Below the pieces are notes generated by a model. It saw only the letters and a program-made list of their open reading frames with translations. It did not search any database and was not told the origin of the DNA. The translations under genes were made by a program, and so were the position numbers. 64,000 nucleotides of DNA from Streptomyces lacrimifluminis. Its GTDB lineage: Bacteria > Actinomycetota > Actinomycetes > Streptomycetales > Streptomycetaceae. The stretch covers positions 124,001-188,000 of the forward strand of contig NZ_BMMU01000013.1 of NCBI RefSeq assembly GCF_014646095.1. The letters run 5' to 3'. Positions within the stretch are counted from its first letter, which is position 1. Every line of letters starts with the position of its first letter. Of the stretch, positions 35,100-43,115 are shown piece after piece.

Positions 35100-35630
35100 T
35101 CACACCACCTCGTCCTCGTGCAGGCGGGCGCGCAATGCCCGTACCGCCGTGTGCAGCCTGCTCTTGACCGTGCCCTCCGGGATGCCCAGCTCCTCGGCGA
35201 TCCCGCGTACCGGCAGGTCGGCGTAGAAGCGCAGGACCAGCACCTGGCGCTGGGGGTCGGGCAGGTCGTCGAGCCCCCGGGCCACCGCGAGGGAGAGCAG
35301 GCTCGTCTCCTCGCCGGAGGGGTGGGCCGCCGGCTGGCGCAGGGAGGCGAGCCGCTCCCCCAGCCGTTCCTGACGGCGCTTGGCCCGGTGCCAGTCCATG
35401 GCGAGGTTGGAGGCGACGACCGCCGCCCACGCCGACACGTCACGCGGTGCCTCGTGTCCGTTCGCCGTGCGTTCCAGCAGCCGCAGGCGGACCTGCTGTA
35501 CCCCGTCCAGCAGGTCCGCCTGCGGCACGCCCCCGAGGGCGAGCACCGCTCGGACCCTGCGCTCCTGCGCGGGGTCCAGCGGGTCGCCGTGGTCGTCCTC
35601 CTGGACGCGCCGGGCCCTTCTTCGCAGCAC
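35100..35630 (-). CDS. ECF-subfamily RNA polymerase sigma factor
   Basis: 176 residues. Region 2 (DLLDGVQQVRLRLLER, AWAAVVASNLAMDWHRAKRR) and region 4 (LPDPQRQVLVLRFYADLPVR, IAEELGIPEGTVKSRLH) are intact and there is no region 3, as in ECF factors. It would direct RNA polymerase to envelope- or stress-response promoters and be held by the downstream membrane protein. GTG 35630 has GGAGGG 5 bases upstream. A possible self-promoter is listed separately. Confidence 0.9.
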   Translation of the reverse strand: MLRRRARRVQEDDHGDPLDPAQERRVRAVLALGGVPQADLLDGVQQVRLRLLERTANGHEAPRDVSAWAAVVASNLAMDWHRAKRRQERLGERLASLRQPAAHPSGEETSLLSLAVARGLDDLPDPQRQVLVLRFYADLPVRGIAEELGIPEGTVKSRLHTAVRALRARLHEDEVV

Positions 35631-35661
35631 AGCACCCTCCCCCTCGCCGCGTTTTTCCTAC

Positions 35662-35686
35662 GACGCCGAGGGAGCCCGAAACGTTC
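35662..35686 (-). promoter_or_regulatory. Candidate autoregulatory ECF promoter
   Basis: On the minus strand GAAC (35686-35683) and CGTC (35665-35662) are 17 bases apart, in the manner of ECF promoters (GGAAC-N15-17-CGTC). They lie about 32 bases before the sigma start codon. Confidence 0.45.
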
Positions 35687-35929
35687 GGCCACAGCGGAGA
35701 CGTACGTCACACCGTTACCGAAGCGAGACCAGGACCTCGCCCGTCCCCGGTCGCCCAGGCCCGTACAGCTTGCGCCGGAGAGTCCGTGTCGGGCGGGTTT
35801 CTCCAGCTCAGGGTGGGTGCGGCCGGACGATCGCAACCGGGCGCTGCCCCTGTCCCGTCCCATTCCTCGGGCATGCCGGGCAAAGGATTGGACATGGTGC
35901 CCTGGGTGGGACGCATGATGGAAATGCGC

Positions 35930-35953
35930 CGGTCACGCAATCGGTCACGCAAT
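35930..35953. repeat. 12-bp tandem repeat upstream of asd
   Basis: CGGTCACGCAAT occurs twice without a gap, ending 14 bases before the AAGGAG of asd. Two tandem copies of one face-of-helix length suggest a regulator site or slippage. Confidence 0.7.
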
Positions 35954-35978
35954 ACAGCGCCATACAGAAGGAGTCGCC

Positions 35979-36998
35979 GTGAGGGTCGGAATCGTCGGAG
36001 CCACCGGTCAGGTCGGCACGGTCATGCGCAGGATCCTCGTCGAGCGCGAGTTCCCGGTCGCCGAGCTGCGGCTGTTCGCGTCGGCGCGGTCCGCGGGGTC
36101 GGTCCTCGACGGTGTGACGGTGGAGGACGCGGCGACGGCCGACTACACCGGCCTCGACATCGTGCTGTTCTCGGCGGGCGGCACGACCTCGAAGGCGCTG
36201 GCGGAGAAGGTCGCCGCGCAGGGGGCCGTCGTGATCGACAACTCGTCGGCGTGGCGCCGGGACCCGGACGTACCCCTGGTCGTCTCCGAGGTGAACCCGC
36301 ACGCGATCGTCGACCGCCCCAAGGGCATCATCGCCAACCCGAACTGCACGACGATGGCCGCGATGCCGGTCCTCCAGCCGCTGCACACGGAGGCGGGCCT
36401 GGAGGCGCTGGTCGTCGCGACGTACCAGGCGGTGTCCGGTTCGGGTGTGGCGGGTGTGGCGGAGCTGCACGGGCAGGCGCAGAAGGTGGTCGCCGACGCG
36501 GACAAGCTGACGCACGACGGTTCGGCGGTCGACTTCCCCGAGCCGCAGGTGTACAAGCGGCCGATCGCGTTCAACGTGCTGCCACTGGCGGGCAACGTGG
36601 TGGACGACGGCTCGTTCGAGACGGACGAGGAGCAGAAGCTGCGCAACGAGTCCCGCAAGATCCTGGAGATCCCGGGGCTGAAGGTGTCCGGTACGTGTGT
36701 CCGTGTGCCGGTGTTCTCGGGGCACTCCCTCCAGGTGAACGCGCGGTTCGCGCGTCCGCTGTCGGTGGAGCGGGCGACGGAGCTGCTGGCCGGTGCGCCC
36801 GGCGTCGTCCTGTCGGACATCCCGACCCCTCTCCAGGCGGCCGGCCAGGACGCGTCGTTCGTGGGCCGGATCCGCGCCGACGAGACGTCGGAGAACGGGC
36901 TCGCCTTCTTCGTCTCCAACGACAACCTCCGCAAGGGCGCCGCGCTGAACGCGGTGCAGATCGCGGAGCTGGTGGCAGTGGAGTTGGGCGGTAAGTAA
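35979..36998 (+). CDS. asd: Aspartate-semialdehyde dehydrogenase
   Basis: 339 residues. NADP-binding GATGQVG at the N-terminus, SAGGTTSK, the active-site cysteine in ANPNCTTMAAMP (about residue 127), QAVSGSGVAG, and RVPVFSGHS with the substrate and proton-transfer residues are all present. It reduces aspartyl phosphate to the semialdehyde on the route to lysine, diaminopimelate, threonine and methionine. GTG 35979 has AAGGAG at ideal spacing. There is no aspartokinase gene upstream, so this is a monocistronic copy, as I recall for one of two asd genes in S. coelicolor. Confidence 0.95.
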   Translation: MRVGIVGATGQVGTVMRRILVEREFPVAELRLFASARSAGSVLDGVTVEDAATADYTGLDIVLFSAGGTTSKALAEKVAAQGAVVIDNSSAWRRDPDVPLVVSEVNPHAIVDRPKGIIANPNCTTMAAMPVLQPLHTEAGLEALVVATYQAVSGSGVAGVAELHGQAQKVVADADKLTHDGSAVDFPEPQVYKRPIAFNVLPLAGNVVDDGSFETDEEQKLRNESRKILEIPGLKVSGTCVRVPVFSGHSLQVNARFARPLSVERATELLAGAPGVVLSDIPTPLQAAGQDASFVGRIRADETSENGLAFFVSNDNLRKGAALNAVQIAELVAVELGGK

Positions 36999-37043
36999 CC
37001 GCCCACCAGGTAGGAACAGCGAAGCTACCGTCAGTACGACTCA

Positions 37044-37085
37044 GGGGGTACCCACCGGCGACCGCAGCAACCGGTGGGCACCCCC
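37044..37085. terminator. Terminator after asd (and end of mazF-like gene)
   Basis: GGGGGTACCCACCGG pairs with CCGGTGGGCACCCCC, one wobble pair, 12-base loop, followed by TTCGT. Confidence 0.88.
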
Positions 37086-37097
37086 TTCGTGCAGGGC

Positions 37098-37445
37098 TCA
37101 GAGTGCCAGGTGCCGCCGCAGTGCCACGTCGATCTCGGCCATCCGCTGCCGGGGTACGGAGCCGATCGCGCGCAACAGCCTCTCCGGCGCGAGGGCCCGC
37201 ACCTGCTCGCACTGCACCTTCGAGTCCTTGGGCAGGCCGCACTCCGCCGCGGGCAGCAGCACCTGGAAGGGGTACACGCGCGAGGTGTTCGAGGTGAGCG
37301 GCACGAGCGTCACCACGCCGAGCCTCGTCCGCGCCACCGCGGCATTGGCTCCGTCGTTCGAGACGATCACGGCCGGCCGCGCCTTGTTGGCCTCGCTGCC
37401 GCGCGTCGGCTCGTAGTCGACCAGGTAGATGTCACCGCGCTTCAT
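37098..37445 (-). CDS. MazF/PemK-family toxin (endoribonuclease)
   Basis: 115 residues. The family core is clear: MKRGDIYLVDYEPTRGSEAN, KARPAVIVSND with catalytic Arg, VPLTSNTSRVYPFQV with catalytic Thr/Ser, and CEQVRALAPERL. MazF toxins cut mRNA at short motifs and are neutralised by a cognate antitoxin. The start ATG 37445 lies inside the last codons of the upstream antitoxin gene (14-base overlap), a typical coupled toxin-antitoxin layout. Confidence 0.9.
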   Translation of the reverse strand: MKRGDIYLVDYEPTRGSEANKARPAVIVSNDGANAAVARTRLGVVTLVPLTSNTSRVYPFQVLLPAAECGLPKDSKVQCEQVRALAPERLLRAIGSVPRQRMAEIDVALRRHLAL

Positions 37446-37662
37446 CAGTGAGCCCGTCCGCCGAGAACTGATCCCAGAACGCCGCGTCCTCACTGCCGTC
37501 CCATTCGGCGAAGGCCTCCGCGTACTCCTCCTCCAGCCGGGCGGCGCGCAGGAGTTCGATGGCGTCGTGTATCACCGCGGATCGCGACGCCGCCTCTGTT
37601 CTCTGCGCGTACTCGTCGACGAAGGAAACGTCCTCCTGAGGCAGACTCACACTGATCTTCAT
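37432..37662 (-). CDS. Ribbon-helix-helix antitoxin (MazE-like)
   Basis: 76 residues. The first 45 (MKISVSLPQEDVSFVDEYAQ...SRSAVIHDAIELLRAAR) fit a ribbon-helix-helix DNA-binding domain with an operator-contacting beta strand KISVSLP. The acidic C-terminal tail (EWDGSEDAAFWDQFSADG) should wrap the toxin. Like other antitoxins it probably represses its own operon. The ATG has GAGG directly before it. The AT-rich promoter region (37663-37710) is the least G+C-rich stretch nearby. Confidence 0.88.
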   Translation of the reverse strand: MKISVSLPQEDVSFVDEYAQRTEAASRSAVIHDAIELLRAARLEEEYAEAFAEWDGSEDAAFWDQFSADGLTDEAR

Positions 37663-37732
37663 ACCTCAACGGTAGCAGGGTAGGAAAACAGAGGCTACTT
37701 ATCGCACTACTATTTGCCCCTTCACTCCACAC

Positions 37733-38190
37733 TCAGCCCCTCCCCACCTCATACAGAAAGCACCCGTACTCCACCGCGCGCACAGGCACCACCGCCACCC
37801 CCGGATCACCGAACGCCGCCTCGAAGGCTCCGTCGTACCGCCGCAGCACCCTCCGCGCCCCCGCGAACGGGTACCCCTCCCCCGCCGCCGGCCCTCGCAC
37901 GCCTCCGCGTGGATGAAGACCGGCCCCTGTTCGTCGTACGCGCGGAGGTCGGCCCCCGCCCGTGCCGCCCACCGACGCAGCGGGGCGTAGGAGACGAGGG
38001 CGACGCACTCCCCCGGGATGGTGTGGCGCGGGCAGCAGCGGAGCGGTGAGCCGCCCTCGGTGTCGGTCTCGGGAACCAACTCGCGCCCCGCATCGTCAGC
38101 AGAACGCAGCCCCTTGAGGATCAGTGGACCAATGGGGCGCACGGCGTATGTGATGCGTGCCTTCGCGCGTGTTGTCGTGTGCGTCGTCAT
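37733..38190 (-). pseudogene. DUF1203 protein gene with a -1-type frameshift
   Basis: From ATG 38190 the frame reads MTTHTTTRAKARITYAVRPI, then RCCPRHTIPGECVALVSYAP and GPVFIHAEACEG, the front half of a DUF1203 protein. The back half (EGYPFAGARRVLRRYDGAFE then VRAVEYGCFLYEVGRG-stop) lies in the next frame. The switch falls in a run of five C (G on the coding strand) at 37879-37883, so a single-base loss would explain it. Restored, the protein would be about 152 residues, the family length. It may be a true pseudogene or a base-call error; function of the family is unknown. Confidence 0.8.
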
Positions 38191-38301
38191 GGCTCCACGT
38201 TCGCGCCTGTCCACCCCGCTCACCGGCGGGTTCCGGACATCGCGTCGGCCGCGGATCCCATGGAAGGATGGCGCAACCCACACATACGAGGAGATGACCG
38301 C

Positions 38302-40884
38302 GTGCCTGGCACAAACCTGACCCGCGAAGAGGCGCAAGCGCGGGCGAAGCTGCTCACCGTTGACTCGTACGAGATCGAGCTCGATCTCTCCGGCGCACAG
38401 GAGGGCGGCACCTACAGGTCCGTGACCACGGTGCGCTTCGACTCCGCCGAGACCGGCGCGGAGTCCTTCATCGACCTGGTGGCCCCGGCCGTACACGAGG
38501 TCACGCTCAACGGGGACGCGCTCGACCCCGACGAGGTCTTCAAGGATTCCCGGATCGCGCTGCCGGGACTGCTGGCGGGCCGCAACGTGCTGCGCGTCGT
38601 CGCCGACTGCGCCTACACCAACACCGGCGAGGGCCTGCATCGATTTGTCGACCCCGTCGACCAGCAGGCCTATCTCTACACCCAGTTCGAGGTGCCGGAC
38701 GCCCGCCGCGTGTTCGCGTCGTTCGAGCAGCCGGACCTCAAGGCGACCTTCCGGTTCACGGTGACCGCGCCGTCCGGCTGGACCGTCATCTCCAACTCGC
38801 CGACGCCCGAGCCCAAGGACGACGTCTGGCACTTCGAGCCGACGCCCCGTATCTCCACGTACATCACCGCGCTCATCGTCGGGCCGTACCACTCGGTCCA
38901 CAGTGTGTACGAGGCGGACGGGCAGACCGTTCCGCTCGGTATCTACTGCCGGCCCTCGCTCGCCGAGTTCCTCGACTCCGACGCCATCTTCGCGGTGACC
39001 CGGCAGGGCTTCGAGTGGTTCCAGGAGAAGTTCGACTACGCGTACCCGTTCAAGAAGTACGACCAGCTGTTCGTTCCCGAGTTCAACGCCGGTGCCATGG
39101 AGAACGCGGGCGCGGTCACGATCCGCGACCAGTACGTGTTCCGGTCGAAGGTCACCGACGCCGCGTACGAGACGCGCGCCGAGACGATCCTGCACGAGCT
39201 GGCGCACATGTGGTTCGGTGACCTCGTCACCATGGAGTGGTGGAACGACCTGTGGCTGAACGAGTCGTTCGCCACCTACACCTCCATCGCCTGCCAGGCG
39301 TACGCCCCCGGCTCGCGCTGGCCGCACTCCTGGACCACCTTCGCCAACTCCATGAAGACGTGGGCCTACCGCCAGGACCAGCTGCCGTCCACCCACCCGA
39401 TCATGGCCGAGATCCGCGACCTCGACGACGTCCTCGTCAACTTCGACGGCATCACGTACGCCAAGGGTGCCTCCGTACTGAAGCAGCTCGTCGCGTACGT
39501 CGGCACGGACGCGTTCTTCGCGGGCGTGCAGGCCTACTTCAAGCAGCACGCGTACGGCAACACGCGGCTCAGCGACCTGCTGGGCGCCCTGGAGGAGACC
39601 TCCGGGCGCGACCTGAAGGCATGGTCGAAGTCGTGGCTGGAAACTGCCGGTATCAACATCCTGCGTCCCGAGATCGAGACGGACGCGAACGGGGTCATCA
39701 CCTCCTTCGCCATCCGCCAGGAGGCGCCCGCGCTTCCCGCGGGCGCCAAGGGCGAGCCGACGCTCCGTCCGCACCGTATCGCCGTCGGTCTGTACGACCT
39801 CGACGACGAGAGCGGCAAGCTGGTCCGTGACGACGAGAGCGGGCGCATCGAGCTGGACGTCGACGGCGAGCTGACGGCCGTACCGGAGCTGGTCGGCAGG
39901 CGTCGTCCGGCCGTGGTCCTGCTCAACGACGACGACCTGTCGTACTCCAAGGTCCGCCTCGACGACGCGTCCCTCGCGTTCGTCACCGAGCACCTGGGCG
40001 ACTTCGAGGCCTCCCTCCCGCGCGCGCTGTGCTGGGCCTCCGCCTGGGACATGACCCGTGACGCCGAGCTGGCCACCCGCGACTACCTCTCCCTCGTCCT
40101 GTCGGGCATCGGCAAGGAGTCCGACATCGGCGTCGTGCAGTCGCTCCAGCGGCAGGTGAAGCTGGCGATCGACCTGTACGCCGATCCGGCCGCCCGCGAA
40201 TCCCTGCAGACCCGCTGGACGGACGCGACGCTGGCCCACCTCCGGACGGCCGAGGCGGGCTCCGACCACCAGCTGGCCTGGGCCCGCGCCTTCGCGGCCA
40301 CGGCCCGTACGCCGGAGCAGCTGGACCTGCTGGGCGCGCTGCTGGAAGGCACGCAGACCATCGAGGGGCTGGCCGTCGACACCGAGCTGCGCTGGTCGTT
40401 CGTCCAGCGGCTGGCGGCCGTCGGGCGCTTCGACGAGGACGAGATCGCCGGCGAGTACGAGCGGGACAGGACGGCCGCCGGCGAGCGTCACGCCGCCACC
40501 GCCCGGGCGGCCCGTCCGACCCCGGAGGCCAAGGCCGAGGCCTGGGCGTCGGTCATCGAGTCCGACAAGCTGCCGAACGCGGTCCAGGAGGCGGTGATCG
40601 GGGGCTTCGTCCAGACCGACCAGCGCGAGCTGCTGGAGCCGTACACCGACAAGTACTTCGCGGTGCTCAAGGAGGCCTGGGACTCGCGCTCGCACGAGAT
40701 CGCCCAGCAGATCGCCATCGGCCTCTACCCGGCCCTCCTGGTGTCCCAGGAGACCCTGGCGAAGACGGACGCCTGGCTGGCCGCCGCCGAGCCGAGCGCG
40801 GCCCTGCGCCGCCTTGTCTCGGAGTCCCGTTCCGGTGTCGAGCGTGCGCTCAGGGCACAGGCGGCGGACGCGGCTGCCGCGTAG
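38302..40884 (+). CDS. pepN: Aminopeptidase N (M1 family), paralogue 2
   Basis: 860 residues. GAMENAGAVTI, HELAHMWFGDLVTMEWW and NESFA complete the M1 zinc site. The first residues, PGTNLTREEAQARAKLLTVD, align closely with those of the paralogue at 13438, and similarity continues along the full length, pointing to an old duplication. It trims N-terminal residues from peptides in the cytoplasm. GTG 38302 has GAGGAG 8 bases upstream. Confidence 0.95.
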   Translation: MPGTNLTREEAQARAKLLTVDSYEIELDLSGAQEGGTYRSVTTVRFDSAETGAESFIDLVAPAVHEVTLNGDALDPDEVFKDSRIALPGLLAGRNVLRVVADCAYTNTGEGLHRFVDPVDQQAYLYTQFEVPDARRVFASFEQPDLKATFRFTVTAPSGWTVISNSPTPEPKDDVWHFEPTPRISTYITALIVGPYHSVHSVYEADGQTVPLGIYCRPSLAEFLDSDAIFAVTRQGFEWFQEKFDYAYPFKKYDQLFVPEFNAGAMENAGAVTIRDQYVFRSKVTDAAYETRAETILHELAHMWFGDLVTMEWWNDLWLNESFATYTSIACQAYAPGSRWPHSWTTFANSMKTWAYRQDQLPSTHPIMAEIRDLDDVLVNFDGITYAKGASVLKQLVAYVGTDAFFAGVQAYFKQHAYGNTRLSDLLGALEETSGRDLKAWSKSWLETAGINILRPEIETDANGVITSFAIRQEAPALPAGAKGEPTLRPHRIAVGLYDLDDESGKLVRDDESGRIELDVDGELTAVPELVGRRRPAVVLLNDDDLSYSKVRLDDASLAFVTEHLGDFEASLPRALCWASAWDMTRDAELATRDYLSLVLSGIGKESDIGVVQSLQRQVKLAIDLYADPAARESLQTRWTDATLAHLRTAEAGSDHQLAWARAFAATARTPEQLDLLGALLEGTQTIEGLAVDTELRWSFVQRLAAVGRFDEDEIAGEYERDRTAAGERHAATARAARPTPEAKAEAWASVIESDKLPNAVQEAVIGGFVQTDQRELLEPYTDKYFAVLKEAWDSRSHEIAQQIAIGLYPALLVSQETLAKTDAWLAAAEPSAALRRLVSESRSGVERALRAQAADAAAA

Positions 40885-40898
40885 GAGCGGCAGGCGGT

Positions 40899-40975
40899 GG
40901 TACGGAGTCGGGGGCGCTCTGCGGTCCACGGACCCGGTGGTCCGGGCCCGGCAGGGCGCCCCGACGCCTCGTACC
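40899..40975 (+). terminator. Large imperfect hairpin after pepN 2
   Basis: Arms starting GGTACGGAGTCGGGG and ending CCCCGACGCCTCGTACC pair over more than 20 bases with small bulges; a second hairpin (GGACCCGGTGGTCC) sits in the loop. Confidence 0.7.
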
Positions 40976-41018
40976 CGTCCCCGTACGCGTGCTCGTGCTC
41001 GCGCCGCGCCGCGCCGCG

Positions 41019-42026
41019 TCAGACCGGGGCCGTTCGGGGGTTCTGTCCGCCGGCCCGCAGCAGGGCGGCGCCCGTGGGCGTCAGGGTGTGCAGGACGACC
41101 GGGCCGTGGCGGTGGCTGACGACGAGGCCGGCGTCGCGCAGCACGGTGGTGTGGCGGGTCGCCGACGCCGCCGAGACACCCGCGGCACGGGCGAGTTCGC
41201 CGGTCGTGGCGGCGGTCGCCGTCGCCCGGAGGATGACGGCGCGGGTGTCGCCCAGGAGTGCGGGCAGCGCGGCCCGGGGCTTCTGGGCACCGGTCTCGTC
41301 GGTGCGGGAGGCCGCGTGGCGCAGCGGGTAGGCGAGGACGGGCGGGAGATCCGCGTCGGCCAGCGACACCGGGCCGCCCCAGCAGAAGTACGAGGGGACG
41401 AGCGTCAGACCGCGCCCGTCCAGGTGCAGATCACGGTCCTCGCAGTAGTCGACCTCCAGCGTCGGACGCCGCCAGCGCATGTACGGCCCCAGCCCGGCCA
41501 GGAGCCCGTCCGTGCCGCCGTCCAGCAGGTTTCGGGCGCGGGCGGAGCGGTCCGCGTCTATGTGCGCCTGAATGTGATCGGCGTGGGGACGGATGGCGAC
41601 GTCGTAATACGTCCGGATCGTTCGGACAAATTCCTCGCGCGGCCCGTTGTCGGCCAATTGCCGGGTCCAGGCGGGAGCGCCGTTCGCCCGGTCCAGGATG
41701 TTCAGTTCCCGTAGTACGCGCTGTCGGGGTATGTCGAGGATCGCCTCCAGCCCCGCGTCCAGGCCTTCGGACGCCTCACTGGGCGTGAGGAAATCCGGAA
41801 AATAGGTTCCCCCCGGATAAAGGGGGCGTAACACGTTTCGGACAACAGGCGCGAGGCCCTTCGCGTAGAGCGCCTCGCGGGCGCTCCGGTGCCAACCGGC
41901 GTATGCCCACAGGCCCCTGCGGCTCTCGAAACGCCGCAGGCTGAAGCAGATCTCCCAGAACGGATCCGGCCTGGTCGCCACCTGAACACGCGCGAGATCG
42001 GCATCCGTGAAATGGATTCGGAGCAT
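41019..42026 (-). CDS. ArsR-type winged-helix regulator with long N-terminal domain
   Basis: 335 residues. The C-terminal 80 hold an ArsR-like winged helix (LLGDTRAVILRAT, GELARAAGVSAASATRHTTV, LRDAGLVVSHRHGPVVLHTL). The N-terminal 230, beginning MLRIHFTDADLARVQVATRP, are a domain widespread in Streptomyces regulators of this type but of unknown ligand; no metal-binding cysteine cluster is seen. ATG 42026 has AGGGGAA 6 bases upstream. It is divergent from the peptidoglycan-binding gene, which it might control. Confidence 0.83.
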   Translation of the reverse strand: MLRIHFTDADLARVQVATRPDPFWEICFSLRRFESRRGLWAYAGWHRSAREALYAKGLAPVVRNVLRPLYPGGTYFPDFLTPSEASEGLDAGLEAILDIPRQRVLRELNILDRANGAPAWTRQLADNGPREEFVRTIRTYYDVAIRPHADHIQAHIDADRSARARNLLDGGTDGLLAGLGPYMRWRRPTLEVDYCEDRDLHLDGRGLTLVPSYFCWGGPVSLADADLPPVLAYPLRHAASRTDETGAQKPRAALPALLGDTRAVILRATATAATTGELARAAGVSAASATRHTTVLRDAGLVVSHRHGPVVLHTLTPTGAALLRAGGQNPRTAPV

Positions 42027-42118
42027 TTAATTCCCCTAGCTGACCACGGCTTTTACGCTCAGGCGGAAAAGTATGTCGATGCCGGGAGGAGGCTGACAAG
42101 GTCGTATCAGAAGCCGCT

Positions 42119-42145
42119 CACGGATCGTCCGAAAACAGATCCGTG
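42119..42145 (+). promoter_or_regulatory. Hairpin in the leader of the peptidoglycan-binding gene
   Basis: CACGGATC and GATCCGTG form an 8-bp perfect stem around an 11-base A-rich loop, 26 bases before ATG 42172. It could be an operator or an mRNA stabiliser. Confidence 0.5.
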
Positions 42146-42171
42146 CGACCAACGACCCTCTGGGGGAACGA

Positions 42172-42621
42172 ATGCGACCGAGCATTTTGACCAGGTCATT
42201 CATCAGTGCCGCCACCGTCGCCGCGATCGCCGGCGGAAGCCTGCTGGGCACGAGCGTCGGGTTCGCGGCTGCCGCGCCGGCCACCGCGCCCGCGGCGAGT
42301 GCCCAGTCCGTCAGCATCCTCGCGACCCAGAACTTCGGTCTCAGCAGCGCGCAGGCCAAGAGGGTCCAGGGCTGGCTGGCGACGTACTGGGACTACAACG
42401 ACAGCATCGACGGGCAGCTCGGCACCAACAGCTGGAAGGCCTTCCAGCGCTGCCTCAAGACGTACTGGGGCTACACCGGCGCGATCGACGGAGACCCCGG
42501 CGTCAACACGATCAAGGCGCTGCAGCGCCTGCTGCAGGGCTACGGCTACACGGGGGCCATCGACGGGGACGCCGGCTCGGGTACCCGCGCCGCGTTCAAG
42601 AACTTCGCCGACTCACGCTGA
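42172..42621 (+). CDS. Secreted peptidoglycan-binding-domain protein
   Basis: 149 residues. A signal peptide (SAATVAAIAGGSLLGTSVGFA) is followed by two repeats of a PG_binding_1-like unit: WDYNDSIDGQLGTNSWKAFQ, GYTGAIDGDPGVNTIKALQ and GYTGAIDGDAGSGTRAAF. There is no catalytic domain, so it would bind cell wall only. GGGGGAA lies upstream of ATG 42172. It heads three consecutive genes for secreted wall-associated proteins. Confidence 0.85.
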   Translation: MRPSILTRSFISAATVAAIAGGSLLGTSVGFAAAAPATAPAASAQSVSILATQNFGLSSAQAKRVQGWLATYWDYNDSIDGQLGTNSWKAFQRCLKTYWGYTGAIDGDPGVNTIKALQRLLQGYGYTGAIDGDAGSGTRAAFKNFADSR

Positions 42622-42696
42622 GTTCCGGCCGGGCGGCGTGTCCCGACGGGGGACGGGACACGCCGCCGGGCCGGCCGGGCTTTCTGGGGAGACAGC

Positions 42697-43080
42697 ATGC
42701 GCACACGCGTCCACCGTTCGGCTCTCGTCCACGGCGCCGCCGTACTGGCCGCGGGAGCGGCACTTCTCACCGGCTCCCCCACGGCGAACGCCGCAGCGGC
42801 CGAGACCAACTGCAACCACATCGACGACGCCGCCCGGCCCACCGTCGAGCCCGGCAGCACGGGGAACGCGGTGCGTCAGGTGCAGTGCCTCGTCAACTAC
42901 TACAGCGGTTACCCCAACTGGCTGGAGGAGGACGGGGGTTACGGCCCGAGGACGCTGGACGGCGTCCACTGGGTGCAGACCTGCAACGAGACCACGGGCG
43001 GCGCGGACGGCGTCGTGGGCCCCAGCACCTGGTCCCGGCTCTACGCCCCGAAGGACGCCTGCGCCATCTCGGCCCTCTAG
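42697..43080 (+). CDS. Secreted peptidoglycan-binding-like protein
   Basis: 127 residues. Signal peptide (HGAAVLAAGAALLTGSPTANA), then RPTVEPGSTGNAVRQVQCLV and YGPRTLDGVHWVQ, which fit a single PG_binding_1 domain; four cysteines probably form two disulfides. GGGGAGA lies upstream of ATG 42697. Co-directed with its neighbours at 75- and 35-base gaps, it probably belongs to the same unit. Confidence 0.82.
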   Translation: MRTRVHRSALVHGAAVLAAGAALLTGSPTANAAAAETNCNHIDDAARPTVEPGSTGNAVRQVQCLVNYYSGYPNWLEEDGGYGPRTLDGVHWVQTCNETTGGADGVVGPSTWSRLYAPKDACAISAL

Positions 43081-43115
43081 GGCCTGTCGTCAACCAGCCC
43101 GACAGGAAGAGCCCC

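Larger units (their letters stand above)
35631..35978. other. Divergent intergenic region, sigma factor / asd
   Basis: 348 bases. On the sigma side there is an ECF-type promoter candidate (35662-35686). On the asd side there is a perfect 12-bp tandem repeat (35930-35953) just before the ribosome site. No gene is recognised between them. Confidence 0.6.

Noticed and set aside
42027..42171. c-di-AMP (ydaO) riboswitch before the wall-protein genes
   Set aside because: Expected for some Streptomyces wall hydrolases, but only a simple 8-bp hairpin is present; the conserved core is absent.
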